Positions 1 to 9,706 of a DNA stretch of 25,588 bases are shown here, piece by piece (position 1 is the first letter of the stretch; each line of letters opens with the position of its first letter). Origin of the DNA: JAAGZL01 sp964628835 (GTDB lineage Bacteria; Pseudomonadota; Gammaproteobacteria; Chromatiales; Chromatiaceae). The stretch spans positions 1 through 25,588 of the forward strand of contig CAZVME010000047.1 of assembly GCA_964628835.1 (NCBI GenBank), written 5' to 3'. The notes under the pieces were generated by a model that had not been told where the DNA came from, ran no database searches, and was given only the letters and a program-made list of their open reading frames with translations. The position numbers and the translations under genes were made by a program.

Positions 1-66
1 CCATTGAACTATATCACTAATTTTGCAATAGAAAAACCCATCCCATCCCGCACCAATGTGGGGCAT

Positions 67-101
67 AAAAAAACCGGCTCCATGGGGCTGGAACCGGTTT
101 T
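67..101 (-). terminator. Intrinsic terminator after gltBD
   Basis: A 13-bp inverted repeat with one mismatch (70-82 against 89-101, core AAAACCGG / CCGGTTTT, 6-nt loop) lies about 30 nt past the gltD stop. Read on the minus strand, the stem runs into a T tract at 73-67, the layout of a Rho-independent terminator. It would end the gltB-gltD transcript. The T-rich outer stem (98-101) could also give weaker termination on the plus strand. Confidence 0.8.
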
Positions 102-130
102 ATAAAGCTACTGCATTATGGTGTGTGGAT

Positions 131-1588
131 CTATCTGGGTAGATCGCTCTTACCCATCAGGTACTCATCCACAGAACGGGCACACTGACGCCCTTCGCGT
201 ATGGCCCACACCACCAGTGACTGGCCGCGACGCATATCACCAGCGGCGAACACCCCATCAACCGAAGTCTTGTAGGCGCCAACACCCTCGGTGCTGCCCT
301 TCACATTACCGCGTCCATCCAAGTTGATGCCCAGCTGCTTGAGCATGCCTTCATGTACCGGATGCAGAAAGCCCATGGCCAGGGTAACCAGTTCGGCCTT
401 AAGCTCGAACTCCGAGCCCTCAACCTCTGTCATCTGCCAGCTACCGGACTCATCCTGATTCCACTCCACCTGGGCGCACATCACCCCAGTCAGCTTGCCG
501 TTCTCACCCACAAAATGCTTGGTGGTAACCGACCACATACGCTCGCAACCCTCTTCGTGAGAAGATGAGGTACGCAGCTTATTGGGCCAGTTGGGCCAGG
601 TCAGCTCCTTATTCTCCCTTTCGGGGGGCTTGGGCAGGATCTCCAACTGAGTTACCGATAGCGCCCCGTGCCGGGTGGAGGTGCCGATACAATCAGACCC
701 GGTGTCACCGCCACCGATGACCACCACACTCTTGCCCTCGGCAGAGATGAATTTACTCTCGGGGATATCATCCCCCTGTACCCGACGACTGTTGGTACGC
801 AGAAAGTCCATAGCAAAATGAACCCCATCCAACTCCCGACCCGGAATCGACAGATCCCGTGGCTGCTCCGAACCGCCGCACAGGGCAACTGCGTCAAACT
901 CCTCCAACAGCTTGTCTGTGTGTAGGTCCACGCCAATGTGCGTATTGGGACGGAACTCCACACCCTCGGTGGTCATCTGGCTCATACGCCGGTCGATTAC
1001 TTTTTTGTCCAGCTTGAAGTCAGGGATGCCATAACGCATCAGGCCGCCGATACGGTTGTTTTTTTCAAACAGCACCACGCTATGACCGGCACGCGCCAGC
1101 TGTTGAGAGCAGGCCATCCCTGAGGGACCGGAACCCACTACGGCAACCTTTTTCCTAGTCTTGTGAGCAGGGATTTCCGGCTTGATCCAACCCTCTCCCC
1201 AGCCTCTCTCTATAATGGAGTACTCGATGGTCTTGATGGTTACCGGCTCGTCATCCAGGTTCAGAGTGCAGGCCTCCTGGCATGGGGCCGGGCAGATGCG
1301 TCCGGTAAACTCAGGGAAGTTGTTGGTGCTGTGTAAAATCTCCAGCGCCCGTTTCCAATCTCCCTTGTACACCAGATCGTTCCAGTCCGGGATGATGTTA
1401 TCCACCGGACAGGCGTTGTGACAGAAAGGTATGCCGCAATCCATGCAGCGGGCACCTTGCATGTTCAAGGCATCCTCACTCAGGGGGATCATGAACTCCT
1501 GATAGTTGTTAATCCGATCTGAAACCGGTGCATAAACGCGGTCCTGGCGCGGATATTCCATGAAACCAGTTGGCTTACCCATGATCAT
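131..1588 (-). CDS. gltD: Glutamate synthase (NADPH) small subunit
   Basis: The 485-residue product is the FAD/NAD(P)H reductase subunit of GOGAT; it takes electrons from NAD(P)H and passes them through Fe-S clusters to GltB. Seen: an N-terminal cysteine cluster (C48, C51, C56, C60, then C99, C103, C107) typical of the 4Fe-4S domain. A first dinucleotide fold VVGSGPSG lies near 150-157, a second VVVIGGGDTG at 288-297, and a C-terminal FAD motif FAAGDMRRGQS at 447-457. Length is normal for the family (about 470-490). The start overlaps the gltB stop in an ATGA junction, with a G-rich ribosome site (AAGGGGGG) just upstream, so the two are translationally coupled. A second ATG two codons in is possible. 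The family also includes other GltD-like reductases, but the gltB partner makes GOGAT near certain. Confidence 0.97.
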   Translation of the reverse strand: MIMGKPTGFMEYPRQDRVYAPVSDRINNYQEFMIPLSEDALNMQGARCMDCGIPFCHNACPVDNIIPDWNDLVYKGDWKRALEILHSTNNFPEFTGRICPAPCQEACTLNLDDEPVTIKTIEYSIIERGWGEGWIKPEIPAHKTRKKVAVVGSGPSGMACSQQLARAGHSVVLFEKNNRIGGLMRYGIPDFKLDKKVIDRRMSQMTTEGVEFRPNTHIGVDLHTDKLLEEFDAVALCGGSEQPRDLSIPGRELDGVHFAMDFLRTNSRRVQGDDIPESKFISAEGKSVVVIGGGDTGSDCIGTSTRHGALSVTQLEILPKPPERENKELTWPNWPNKLRTSSSHEEGCERMWSVTTKHFVGENGKLTGVMCAQVEWNQDESGSWQMTEVEGSEFELKAELVTLAMGFLHPVHEGMLKQLGINLDGRGNVKGSTEGVGAYKTSVDGVFAAGDMRRGQSLVVWAIREGRQCARSVDEYLMGKSDLPR

Positions 1589-4500
1589 TGCCCCCCCTTG
1601 GCCAGTGTGCTCGCCGCATCTTGCTCCGCCTGCATCTCCTGCAGGGCACGGCGATAATCTACCGGCATAACCTTTACAAACTTGGGCAGATAGTCACTCC
1701 AGTTGTCCAGGATCTCCCTGGCCCGAGAGCTGTCTGTGTAGTGCATATGCTTCTCCACCAGTTGCTTCAGTCTGATGGCATCATGGCGGGTCATATCATG
1801 GCTGACATCCACCCGACCGTGGGTCTCCAGATCTCCTCCCATATGCTCCATTGACTCCAACGCCTTATCCTCGGCGGCAATGGGTTCCAGCTCCACCATG
1901 GAGAGGTTGCAGCGCTGCTCAAAGGTTCCGTCCTCATCCAGGACATAGGCGATACCGCCACTCATGCCGGCGGCGAAGTTACGCCCGGTACTACCCAGCA
2001 CCACGGTTACACCACCGGTCATATATTCACAACCGTGGTCGCCCACACCTTCCACCACTGCAGTGGCTCCAGAGTTACGCACACAGAATCTTTCACCGGC
2101 TATACCACGGAAAAAACACTCGCCACTGATGGCGCCGTAGAGCACGGTATTGCCCACAATGATATTCTCTTCCGGCACCAGATTGCTCTTGGCTGGTGGA
2201 TAGATTACCAGGCGTCCACCGGACAGCCCCTTACCTACGTAGTCGTTGCCTTCACCGGCCAACTCCACCGTTATGCCTTTGGCCAGCCAGGCGCCAAAGC
2301 TCTGTCCGGCAATGCCATTGGCCTTGATATAGATGCTGTCATCCGGGAGCCCGGCCAGACCGTAACGCCTGGCCACCTCACCTGACAGCATGGTGCCAAA
2401 GGTGCGGTTGTAGTTGAATATATCGGTCTCAATCTGCACCGACTCACCCTTCTCCAGGGCCAGTTTAGCCTGACTGATCATTTGGTGATCCAGGGCCTTA
2501 TCCAGACCGTGGTCCTGCTTCTCACAGTTAGAGATCGCGACCTCAGGCCCAACCTCCGGCTTGTGCAGCAGGCGGGAGTAGTCCAGACCCTGCGCCTTCC
2601 AGTGATTGATGGCCTTGCGCATCTCCAGCTTGTCGCGCTGACCGATCATTTCGTTGAAGGTGCGGAAACCCAGTTGGGACATGAGCTGGCGCACCTCTTC
2701 AGCTATAAAGAAGAAGAAGTTCACCACATGTTCCGGCTTACCGGTAAAACGTTTGCGCAGCTCTGGGTCCTGAGTGGCCACACCCACCGGGCAGGTGTTG
2801 AGGTGGCATTTGCGCATCATCAGACAACCCTCAACGATCAGTGGAGCGGTGGCAAAACCCAGTTCATCCGCACCCAGCAGGGCGGCTATGACCACATCAC
2901 GTCCGGTACGCATGCCGCCATCTGCCTGAACCGCAATACGGCCACGCAGTCGGTTCATGACCAGGGTTTGATGGGTCTCAGCCAGACCGATCTCCCACGG
3001 GGAACCGGCGTGCTTGATAGAGGTAAGAGGCGAGGCCCCGGTGCCACCATCAAAACCAGAGATGGTTACATGGTCGGCATGAGCCTTGGATACGCCAGCG
3101 GCTACCGTTCCCACACCCACTTCGGACACCAGCTTTACCGAGACACGCGCCTTTGGATTAGCGTTTTTCAGATCATGGATCAGCTGCGCCAGATCCTCGA
3201 TGGAGTAGATGTCATGATGCGGTGGTGGCGAGATCAGACCAACTCCAGGGGTGGAGTGACGTACTCTGGCGATCTGGGCATTCACCTTGTGACCAGGCAG
3301 CTGTCCACCCTCACCAGGTTTCGCGCCCTGAGCCATTTTGATCTGGATATCATCAGCATTCACCAGATATTCTATGGTGACGCCAAAACGTCCAGAAGCG
3401 ACCTGCTTGATAGCGGAACGCTTAGGGTTCATGCTGCCGTCTTCCAGGGGCTGAAACCGCTCCGGCTCTTCACCACCTTCACCGGTGTTGGACTTGCCAC
3501 CGATGCGGTTCATGGCCACCGCCAGGGTGGAGTGGGCCTCCATGGAGATAGAGCCAAAGGACATGGCGCCAGTGGCAAAACGCTTTACGATCTCTTTCGC
3601 CGACTCCACCTCGTCCAATGGTACCGGCTCTTGGGCAAACTTGAACTCGAACAGGCCGCGCAGGGTCAGCAGCTTTTCACTCTGTTCATTGATGATGCGT
3701 GAATACTCGGCAAAGGTCTTGGCGTCATTAGCGCGGGTGGAGTGCTGCAGTTTGGAAATGGTATCTGCGGTCCAGACGTGATCTTCACCACGGATCCGGT
3801 AGGCGTAATCGCCACCCACATCCAGCGCATCCTGATAGATGGGGGATGAGCCAAATGCGGTGCGATGCCAACGCACCGCCTCTTCTGCCAACTCAGGCAA
3901 ACCTACACCCTCAATGGTGCTGGAGGTGCCGGTAAAATACTGGTCCACCAACTCGGTGGAGAGACCTACGGCATCAAATATCTGGGCGCCACAATAAGAC
4001 TGATAGGTGGAGATGCCCATCTTGGACATGACCTTGAGCAGACCCTTGCCCACGGCCTTCTTGTAGCGCTTCAGCACCTCTTCTTCAGACACCTCTTCTG
4101 GTAGCTGATATCTTAGCTTGGCGATGGTGTCCAGTGCCACGTATGGGTTAATGGCCTCAGCACCATAACCTGCCAGTACAGCAAAATGGTGTACTTCGCG
4201 AGCAGCCCCGGTCTCTACCACCAGACCGGATGAGGTGCGCAGGCCGGTACGCACCAGATGGTGATGTACGGCAGCAGTGGCCAGCAATACTGGAATAGCG
4301 ATATGGTCCGCGTCCATACAACGGTCGGACAGAATCAGAATATTGTATCCCTCACGCACCGCCTTCTCGGAGGTATCACACAGACGATCCAGGGCCGGTT
4401 TCATTCCTGCGGCGCCCCGATCAGCCGGATAACAGATATCTGCGGTAAAGGTGCGGAAGGCGCCTTTAGTCAAGGCGTCGATATTGCGCACCCGCGCCAG

Positions 4501-6219
4501 ACTGGTGTTGGTGATCAATGGATTGGTGACTTCCAGCCGCTTCTGGGCCGAGGTCTGGTCCAACTGCAACAGATTTGGACGTGGCCCGATCTGGGACACC
4601 AGGGACATCACCAACTCTTCTCGAATAGGATCAATGGGTGGGTTTGTGACCTGAGCAAAGGTCTGCTTAAAGTAGTTAAACAGTGGCTTGGGTTTATTAG
4701 ACAATACTGCCACCGGGCTATCGCTACCCATGGAGCCGATTGCCTCTTGGCCAGATGCGGCCATGGGCAGCATGAGAAACTTGATATCTTCCTGGGTGTA
4801 ACCGAAGGCCTGCTGTCTCTGCAACAGGGTCTGGTCGTCCGGGGCCATGGGCGACACGGTTATGGGCAGATCACGCACCATAATCTGGGTCTCATCCAGC
4901 CACTGCTGATAGGGACGTTTGGCGGAGAGCTCCGCCTTGATCTCCTCATCATCGATGATGCGTCCCTTCTCCATATCTATGAGCAGCATCTTGCCTGGCT
5001 GCAGACGCCATTTTTTAATGATCTTCTCTTCCGGGATCTGCAGAACACCCATCTCGGATGCCATCACCACCAGGTTGTCATCGGTGATCAGGTAACGGGC
5101 CGGACGCAGACCGTTGCGGTCCAGGGTTGCTCCGATCTGACGACCATCCGTAAAGGCCACTGCTGCCGGGCCATCCCACGGCTCCATCAGGGCCGAATGA
5201 TACTCATAGAAGGCGCGTCTGGCTGGGTCCATCAACGGATTATCGTGCCAGGCCTCAGGGATCAGCAACATCATGGCGTGGGCCAGGGAGTAACCACCCT
5301 GCACCAACAGCTCCAGGGCGTTATCAAAACAGGCCGAGTCCGACTGCCCTTCCGGGATCAGTGGCCACACCTTGTCCAGGTCATCTCCCATCACCTCGGA
5401 GAACATGGAGTGCCTGCGCGCCGCCATCCAGTTTACGTTGCCGCGCATGGTGTTAATCTCACCATTGTGGGCAATCATGCGGAACGGCTGGGCTAGGTCC
5501 CAGGTAGGGAAGGTGTTGGTGGAGAAGCGCTGATGCACCAGCGCCAGTGCGCTCACCACTCTTTCATCGGTCAGATCGCTGTAGAACACCCCGACCTGAT
5601 TGGCCAGTAGCATGCCCTTGTACAGCAGCACCCGTGAAGACATGGATACTATATAGAAGCTGTTGCAGCTACTACCGCACTCACGAACCTCATTCTCAAT
5701 CTGTTTGCGAATTACAAACAGTTTGCGCTCAAAGGAGTCCTGATCATGGCAGTTGGAGCCGCGGCCGATAACTATCTGTCGCACAATAGGTTCGCAGGCC
5801 TTGACCGTCTCACCCAGACCCTCACTGCTGACTGGCACATCGCGCCAGCCCAGAAATTTCTGGCCCTCGGCTGCGATGTAGTAGGCGACCTTCTCTTCAC
5901 ACTGTTTGCGGGCAGACTCACCCTGGGGCAAAAACACCATACCGACGCCGTAGTTACCCACTGCTGGCAGCTCAAAATCGGTCTCGGCGCGCAAAAATTC
6001 ATCGGGAATCTGCATCAACAATCCAGCGCCATCCCCGGCCAGTGGATCGGCGCCCACTGCACCGCGGTGGGTGAGATTCCTGAGTATCTCCAGCCCCTGC
6101 TTTACAATCTTATGACTTTTCTGCCCTTTTATATCTGCTATAAAGCCGACTCCGCAGGCGTCATGCTCATTCTTTGGATCATATAGTCCTTGCCTGATTG
6201 GTAAAGCCCCTGGGGTCAT
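1585..6219 (-). CDS. gltB: Glutamate synthase (NADPH) large subunit
   Basis: This subunit transfers the amide nitrogen of glutamine to 2-oxoglutarate, making two glutamates. The N-terminal glutaminase domain has its nucleophile in the motif DACGVGFIAD; with the chosen start the cysteine is residue 22, so a 21-residue propeptide would be removed. The FMN synthase domain shows SGFDGGTGASP near residue 1050. A 3Fe-4S triad C1132, C1138, C1143 sits in CLMMRKCHLNTCPVGVA. The C-terminal GXGXG helix domain has repeats such as GNTVLYGAISGECFFRGIAG. The frame stays open to an ATG at 6270, but that codon has no ribosome site. The ATG at 6219 follows GAGGT by 5 nt and gives the usual family N-terminus (MTPGALPIRQGLYDP). 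Length is then 1544 residues, normal. The 225 nt between this start and damX hold no gene or convincing promoter that I can see. Confidence 0.97.
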   Translation of the reverse strand: MTPGALPIRQGLYDPKNEHDACGVGFIADIKGQKSHKIVKQGLEILRNLTHRGAVGADPLAGDGAGLLMQIPDEFLRAETDFELPAVGNYGVGMVFLPQGESARKQCEEKVAYYIAAEGQKFLGWRDVPVSSEGLGETVKACEPIVRQIVIGRGSNCHDQDSFERKLFVIRKQIENEVRECGSSCNSFYIVSMSSRVLLYKGMLLANQVGVFYSDLTDERVVSALALVHQRFSTNTFPTWDLAQPFRMIAHNGEINTMRGNVNWMAARRHSMFSEVMGDDLDKVWPLIPEGQSDSACFDNALELLVQGGYSLAHAMMLLIPEAWHDNPLMDPARRAFYEYHSALMEPWDGPAAVAFTDGRQIGATLDRNGLRPARYLITDDNLVVMASEMGVLQIPEEKIIKKWRLQPGKMLLIDMEKGRIIDDEEIKAELSAKRPYQQWLDETQIMVRDLPITVSPMAPDDQTLLQRQQAFGYTQEDIKFLMLPMAASGQEAIGSMGSDSPVAVLSNKPKPLFNYFKQTFAQVTNPPIDPIREELVMSLVSQIGPRPNLLQLDQTSAQKRLEVTNPLITNTSLARVRNIDALTKGAFRTFTADICYPADRGAAGMKPALDRLCDTSEKAVREGYNILILSDRCMDADHIAIPVLLATAAVHHHLVRTGLRTSSGLVVETGAAREVHHFAVLAGYGAEAINPYVALDTIAKLRYQLPEEVSEEEVLKRYKKAVGKGLLKVMSKMGISTYQSYCGAQIFDAVGLSTELVDQYFTGTSSTIEGVGLPELAEEAVRWHRTAFGSSPIYQDALDVGGDYAYRIRGEDHVWTADTISKLQHSTRANDAKTFAEYSRIINEQSEKLLTLRGLFEFKFAQEPVPLDEVESAKEIVKRFATGAMSFGSISMEAHSTLAVAMNRIGGKSNTGEGGEEPERFQPLEDGSMNPKRSAIKQVASGRFGVTIEYLVNADDIQIKMAQGAKPGEGGQLPGHKVNAQIARVRHSTPGVGLISPPPHHDIYSIEDLAQLIHDLKNANPKARVSVKLVSEVGVGTVAAGVSKAHADHVTISGFDGGTGASPLTSIKHAGSPWEIGLAETHQTLVMNRLRGRIAVQADGGMRTGRDVVIAALLGADELGFATAPLIVEGCLMMRKCHLNTCPVGVATQDPELRKRFTGKPEHVVNFFFFIAEEVRQLMSQLGFRTFNEMIGQRDKLEMRKAINHWKAQGLDYSRLLHKPEVGPEVAISNCEKQDHGLDKALDHQMISQAKLALEKGESVQIETDIFNYNRTFGTMLSGEVARRYGLAGLPDDSIYIKANGIAGQSFGAWLAKGITVELAGEGNDYVGKGLSGGRLVIYPPAKSNLVPEENIIVGNTVLYGAISGECFFRGIAGERFCVRNSGATAVVEGVGDHGCEYMTGGVTVVLGSTGRNFAAGMSGGIAYVLDEDGTFEQRCNLSMVELEPIAAEDKALESMEHMGGDLETHGRVDVSHDMTRHDAIRLKQLVEKHMHYTDSSRAREILDNWSDYLPKFVKVMPVDYRRALQEMQAEQDAASTLAKGGQ

Positions 6220-6444
6220 CGCAAACCTCATCTTCAACTTGGCCAGGCATCCGCTAATGGATGCCAGCATAATTTAAATACAATATGCGCCCGATGCCGC
6301 ATAGCTCAGCTCAGGCACAAAAATCCAATATCGTCTGAAACCGGTCCAATCGGCCAAACGGGACAGCGAAGGATAATAGAATTGGGCTCTCTAGGCCAGC
6401 AACATCGGAATTCACCCACAATTCCCGCGCTGATTTTTGCTAAT

Positions 6445-8574
6445 CTATCTGGCTCTTATCTCTTTTTGTACTGAGCCCATAGTTCGCAACCAAACCCCTG
6501 ACTTACGGAGGGTTTCTGGCAACCCATCCCGAGCCTGAACTGCCATTTTTCTGTCTGGATAGACACCATAGAGCACCGGAAACCACAATTTACCATTACG
6601 TTTTGTACTGTAATATGCAACCCGACCGGACAGTGGGTGGCGGCGAAGAAAGGAGCTTATCCCCTTTTCCGCCTGTAACCCTAACAATTGAATGGTAAAG
6701 CTGGTTGGGTTTTGCTTCATTAGCCAATCTTCGCGCAGGGGCTGCGCCGAAGCGGCTTGCTGCCTCTTCCCAAGCGGCTTACTCTTGGTGGCTACAGGGC
6801 TCTTCCCGGCCCGCGTTACCGGCTTTTGCACCAACTTAACCGCGGGTGCCTCTTTTTTAACCAGGTGCGTTGATCTCTCCTCAACCGGAGCTGGGGTGCC
6901 GGGGCGCACCCCGGTCAGACCACTGGATCTCTCCTCAACCTGGATTACAGGTGCAGGCTTGGGTGCTTTTGCCTTGGGCGAAACCACAGCGGCCTTAATC
7001 CTGGCCTTACTCTTGGCAACCTGTTTCCCTATCTTTGGTTTGACGGGCTTTATATCCGCCTGGATTGGGGCGGCGGACTTTTGTGCCTTGGGGGGCATGG
7101 ACTCTACCTTAGGCGACACCACTGGCACCTTGGTCTTGGGCGGCTCTGGCGCCGGTTTGGCCTTAGCCACGGCGGGTTTTACCGCCGAATCCACAACTGT
7201 CTGCATCGGCTGAATCTGCCCAGGTGGTGACACACCAGCCATCGGACGCTCCTCTGGCACCTCCACAACCACCTTAGCGGGCTCGGACCCTTTCTCCGGT
7301 TCCTGCGCCTGCACCTGTCCTTCCGGCTCAATTGGATCAGGCTCCGGGACTTCCACCAGCTCTGGCGGGGCAGCAATCTGTTCCAGCAGCGCCTGCTCTG
7401 CTACGGTTGACCCAGACTGCTCCCTAGTATCTGACGGGAGAGTCTGCTCAACCTGTTGTCTCTCTCCATCCTCTGTGTCTGAGCTGAGTGGTTGATCTGC
7501 TACACCAATATCTGACACAGCCCCTTCAGCAAGCCCACTGTCCGGCCCTGGAACAGTGTTAGCTTCACCTTTATCCAGACCATCTAACTCTGAACCCGCT
7601 TCTACTGCCGTCTCCATCGATGGGGCAGACTCTGCTGTTAAGTCTGGTAGCGCCAGCCGCTGGGTGGTACCTGCAGGCGCAGACATCTCCTGATCCACCT
7701 CAGACATCTCCTCCCCATCAGAGAACAGGGAGTTGATACTGTCCTGGTAGATCAGCCCCAGCAACACCACGATCAAAGCAATGCCGCCGCCTAGGGCGGT
7801 CCTGGTGGGGATATACTCCGTAATATCAAAAATGATTTTTTGTGTATCTACCGAACCCATCAGCTCCACAGCCTGCTGTTTGATCATGCCCGGCAAGCCA
7901 CCACTCTCACGAAAAATCTTTTCAACCTGAAGCGGGGATGGGGAGTGCATGGAGCTGAATTCATCAGCGGCCAGCAGATGTTCCAGAAAGTGTTCTGTCT
8001 GCTCCCGGGTAAAAACCGGCATATCAAGCAGTTGCAGTGACTGCAGGTTCATCACCCTGAGTTGCGGGGTCTTCAGCAGGTCATCGATCTCGGGCTGGGC
8101 AAAGAGCAGTATCTGGGCGAGAGGGTTATCATTGGGACCCCGTTCGTGCAGTCTCAGCAGGGTAATGATGCTGGCTTCAGGCAATAGATGCACATCATCA
8201 ACGATGATCACCGGCAGGAAACCATCCTGCCGCAGGTGATCAAAATGCAGCGCCAGGCTATCCAGCAGATCAGCGCCCCTGCCATCCAGGTCATACATCC
8301 GCACCAGTTTTGCCAACAGCGCCTCCGGCTGAAGCATCACGTCGGCGATGATCTCAACCGGTATCCAATTCTGGGGGGCCAGGTCCAGCAGATGGCTTAT
8401 AAAGCTGCTCTTGCCAATGCCTTCCACGCCCCTGACCAGTGGAATGAGATTGCTGTTTTCAGTTAGATGCCGCAGCAGATCAGCGCGTTGCGCCAGCTCC
8501 GGGCTGGAAAAATATGCCTCCGACCTCTCAGGCTCTGCACCCGGTAGGGAGTTGACTGATTCACTCGACGCCAT
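6445..8574 (-). CDS. damX: DamX-like ATPase/SPOR-domain cell-division protein
   Basis: The 709-residue inner-membrane protein has three parts. Residues 20-245 form an AAA-type ATPase-like domain with a Walker A motif GVEGIGKSS (49-57) and Walker B VIIVDDVH (122-129). A membrane segment lies at about 259-277. Then comes a long periplasmic linker (about 285-620) rich in Pro, Lys, Glu and Ala, with a short duplicated VEERS motif. The last 85 residues form a SPOR domain (FTIQLLGL ... VLYGVYPDRKMAVQA), which in this family binds denuded glycan at the division septum. Third place in aroK-aroB-damX matches the common gammaproteobacterial order. It is longer than E. coli DamX (428 residues) mainly because of the linker, and unlike E. 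coli it keeps a recognisable Walker A site. The ribosome site is weak: GGGGA about 9 nt before ATG, touching a hairpin. Confidence 0.88.
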   Translation of the reverse strand: MASSESVNSLPGAEPERSEAYFSSPELAQRADLLRHLTENSNLIPLVRGVEGIGKSSFISHLLDLAPQNWIPVEIIADVMLQPEALLAKLVRMYDLDGRGADLLDSLALHFDHLRQDGFLPVIIVDDVHLLPEASIITLLRLHERGPNDNPLAQILLFAQPEIDDLLKTPQLRVMNLQSLQLLDMPVFTREQTEHFLEHLLAADEFSSMHSPSPLQVEKIFRESGGLPGMIKQQAVELMGSVDTQKIIFDITEYIPTRTALGGGIALIVVLLGLIYQDSINSLFSDGEEMSEVDQEMSAPAGTTQRLALPDLTAESAPSMETAVEAGSELDGLDKGEANTVPGPDSGLAEGAVSDIGVADQPLSSDTEDGERQQVEQTLPSDTREQSGSTVAEQALLEQIAAPPELVEVPEPDPIEPEGQVQAQEPEKGSEPAKVVVEVPEERPMAGVSPPGQIQPMQTVVDSAVKPAVAKAKPAPEPPKTKVPVVSPKVESMPPKAQKSAAPIQADIKPVKPKIGKQVAKSKARIKAAVVSPKAKAPKPAPVIQVEERSSGLTGVRPGTPAPVEERSTHLVKKEAPAVKLVQKPVTRAGKSPVATKSKPLGKRQQAASAQPLREDWLMKQNPTSFTIQLLGLQAEKGISSFLRRHPLSGRVAYYSTKRNGKLWFPVLYGVYPDRKMAVQARDGLPETLRKSGVWLRTMGSVQKEIRAR

Positions 8575-8587
8575 GTCCGCTGATCCC

Positions 8588-8610
8588 CAGGGCCTGATAA
8601 CAGGCCCCTG
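8588..8610 (-). repeat. Hairpin between aroB stop and damX ribosome site
   Basis: CAGGGCCTG (8588-8596) faces CAGGCCCCTG (8601-8610) across a 4-nt loop; the only flaw is one bulged base. It begins one base after the aroB stop codon. On the minus strand it is followed by GGGATCAG rather than a T tract, so it is not a standard terminator. Its 3' arm abuts the GGGGA that would serve as damX ribosome site. It may tune damX translation or protect the aroB 3' end; this is inference. Confidence 0.55.
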
Positions 8611-8611
8611 T

Positions 8612-9697
8612 TCAATATGATTTCAGAGTGTGGTGTAACTTGTTTAAGTCAAAATCATCCGTAACCACAGATTTACCGATACCATGCATCAAAACCAACC
8701 TCAGTCGGCCATCCAGCACCTTCTTATCCACCGCCATCAGTTCCATAATTCGACCAACTTCCAGTGTTTCTGGCGGCCTTACCGGTAGTCTGGCTCTACC
8801 TAACAGATCAACAATCTGCTTCTCTTCTTCACCGCTCATCCAGCCCTGCGCTACAGAAAATCTGGCCGCCATGCACATCCCGGCAGCCACGGCCTCACCA
8901 TGCAGCCACTCGCCGTAGCCCATGCCGGTTTCAATGGCGTGCCCAAAGGTGTGGCCCAGATTCAGCAGGGCGCGCTGCCCGGCCTCCAGCTCATCCGTCG
9001 CCACCACCTTTGCCTTATCTATGCATGAACGCTCAATGGCAAAAGCCAGGGCTTCCGGGTCACGCACCAGCAGGGAGCTAATATTCCCCTGCAGCCAGAC
9101 GAAGAACTCTGGATCGTTGATCAGGCCATACTTAATGACTTCAGCGATACCGGCAGACAGCTGCCGGTCATCCAATGTATTCAGGGTTTCAGTATCGGCG
9201 ATGACACACTGCGGCTGATGAAAGGCGCCGATCATGTTCTTGCCCTGCGGATGATTGACCCCGGTCTTACCCCCCACCGATGAATCCACCTGGGCCAGGA
9301 GTGTGGTGGGCACCTGGATAAAATTGATTCCACGCTGGTAGCTGGCAGCAGCAAATCCGGCCATATCGCCTACCACGCCACCCCCCAATGCCACGATGGT
9401 GCACTGTCGGCTGAACCGATGCTGTAACAGGGCGTCGAATATCCCCTGCCACACCTCCAGGGTCTTATGTTTTTCACCATCCGGAAGCACAACCGTTTCA
9501 CACTGAAAACCTGCCAAGGCGGTGGTAACACGCCCAAGATAGAGCGGCGCCACCACCTCATTGGTTACCACCATCACCTGGCGGCCATGAATATGCCTGG
9601 TGTAGAGTTCAGGATTATCCATAAGACCGGCCCCAACATGGATCGGATAGGAGCGATCTCCCAAATCTACCTCTACTGTTTTGGTTGTTCTCTGCAT
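8612..9697 (-). CDS. aroB: 3-dehydroquinate synthase
   Basis: The 361-residue cytosolic enzyme converts DAHP to 3-dehydroquinate, step 2 of the shikimate pathway, using NAD+ and a divalent metal. Seen: NAD-binding GGGVVGD (105-111); the substrate-loop motif PTTLLAQVDSSVGGKTGVN (130-148); predicted metal ligands E186 (in AEVIKYG), H249 (in LGHTFGH) and H266 (in HGEAVA). Length is normal (about 360). It lies 9 nt downstream of aroK and 37 nt before damX, so one transcript is likely. The ribosome site is poor (only AGG, too close to ATG), which suggests coupling to aroK translation. Confidence 0.97.
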   Translation of the reverse strand: MQRTTKTVEVDLGDRSYPIHVGAGLMDNPELYTRHIHGRQVMVVTNEVVAPLYLGRVTTALAGFQCETVVLPDGEKHKTLEVWQGIFDALLQHRFSRQCTIVALGGGVVGDMAGFAAASYQRGINFIQVPTTLLAQVDSSVGGKTGVNHPQGKNMIGAFHQPQCVIADTETLNTLDDRQLSAGIAEVIKYGLINDPEFFVWLQGNISSLLVRDPEALAFAIERSCIDKAKVVATDELEAGQRALLNLGHTFGHAIETGMGYGEWLHGEAVAAGMCMAARFSVAQGWMSGEEEKQIVDLLGRARLPVRPPETLEVGRIMELMAVDKKVLDGRLRLVLMHGIGKSVVTDDFDLNKLHHTLKSY

Positions 9698-9706
9698 ACC
9701 TGTTAT

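Noticed and set aside
118..327. Plus-strand frame of 69 codons near the left edge
   Set aside because: It runs antisense to gltD and the sequence is Arg/His/Pro-rich, a typical shadow.
2482..5496. Long plus-strand open frames (about 406 and 412 codons) opposite gltB
   Set aside because: They lie wholly antisense to an unmistakable gltB and encode no recognisable motif; long shadows are common opposite GC-biased genes.
6220..6270. gltB start at 6270, giving a 17-residue longer protein
   Set aside because: No ribosome site precedes it, the extra residues lack similarity to the family N-terminus, and the ATG at 6219 has GAGGT in place.
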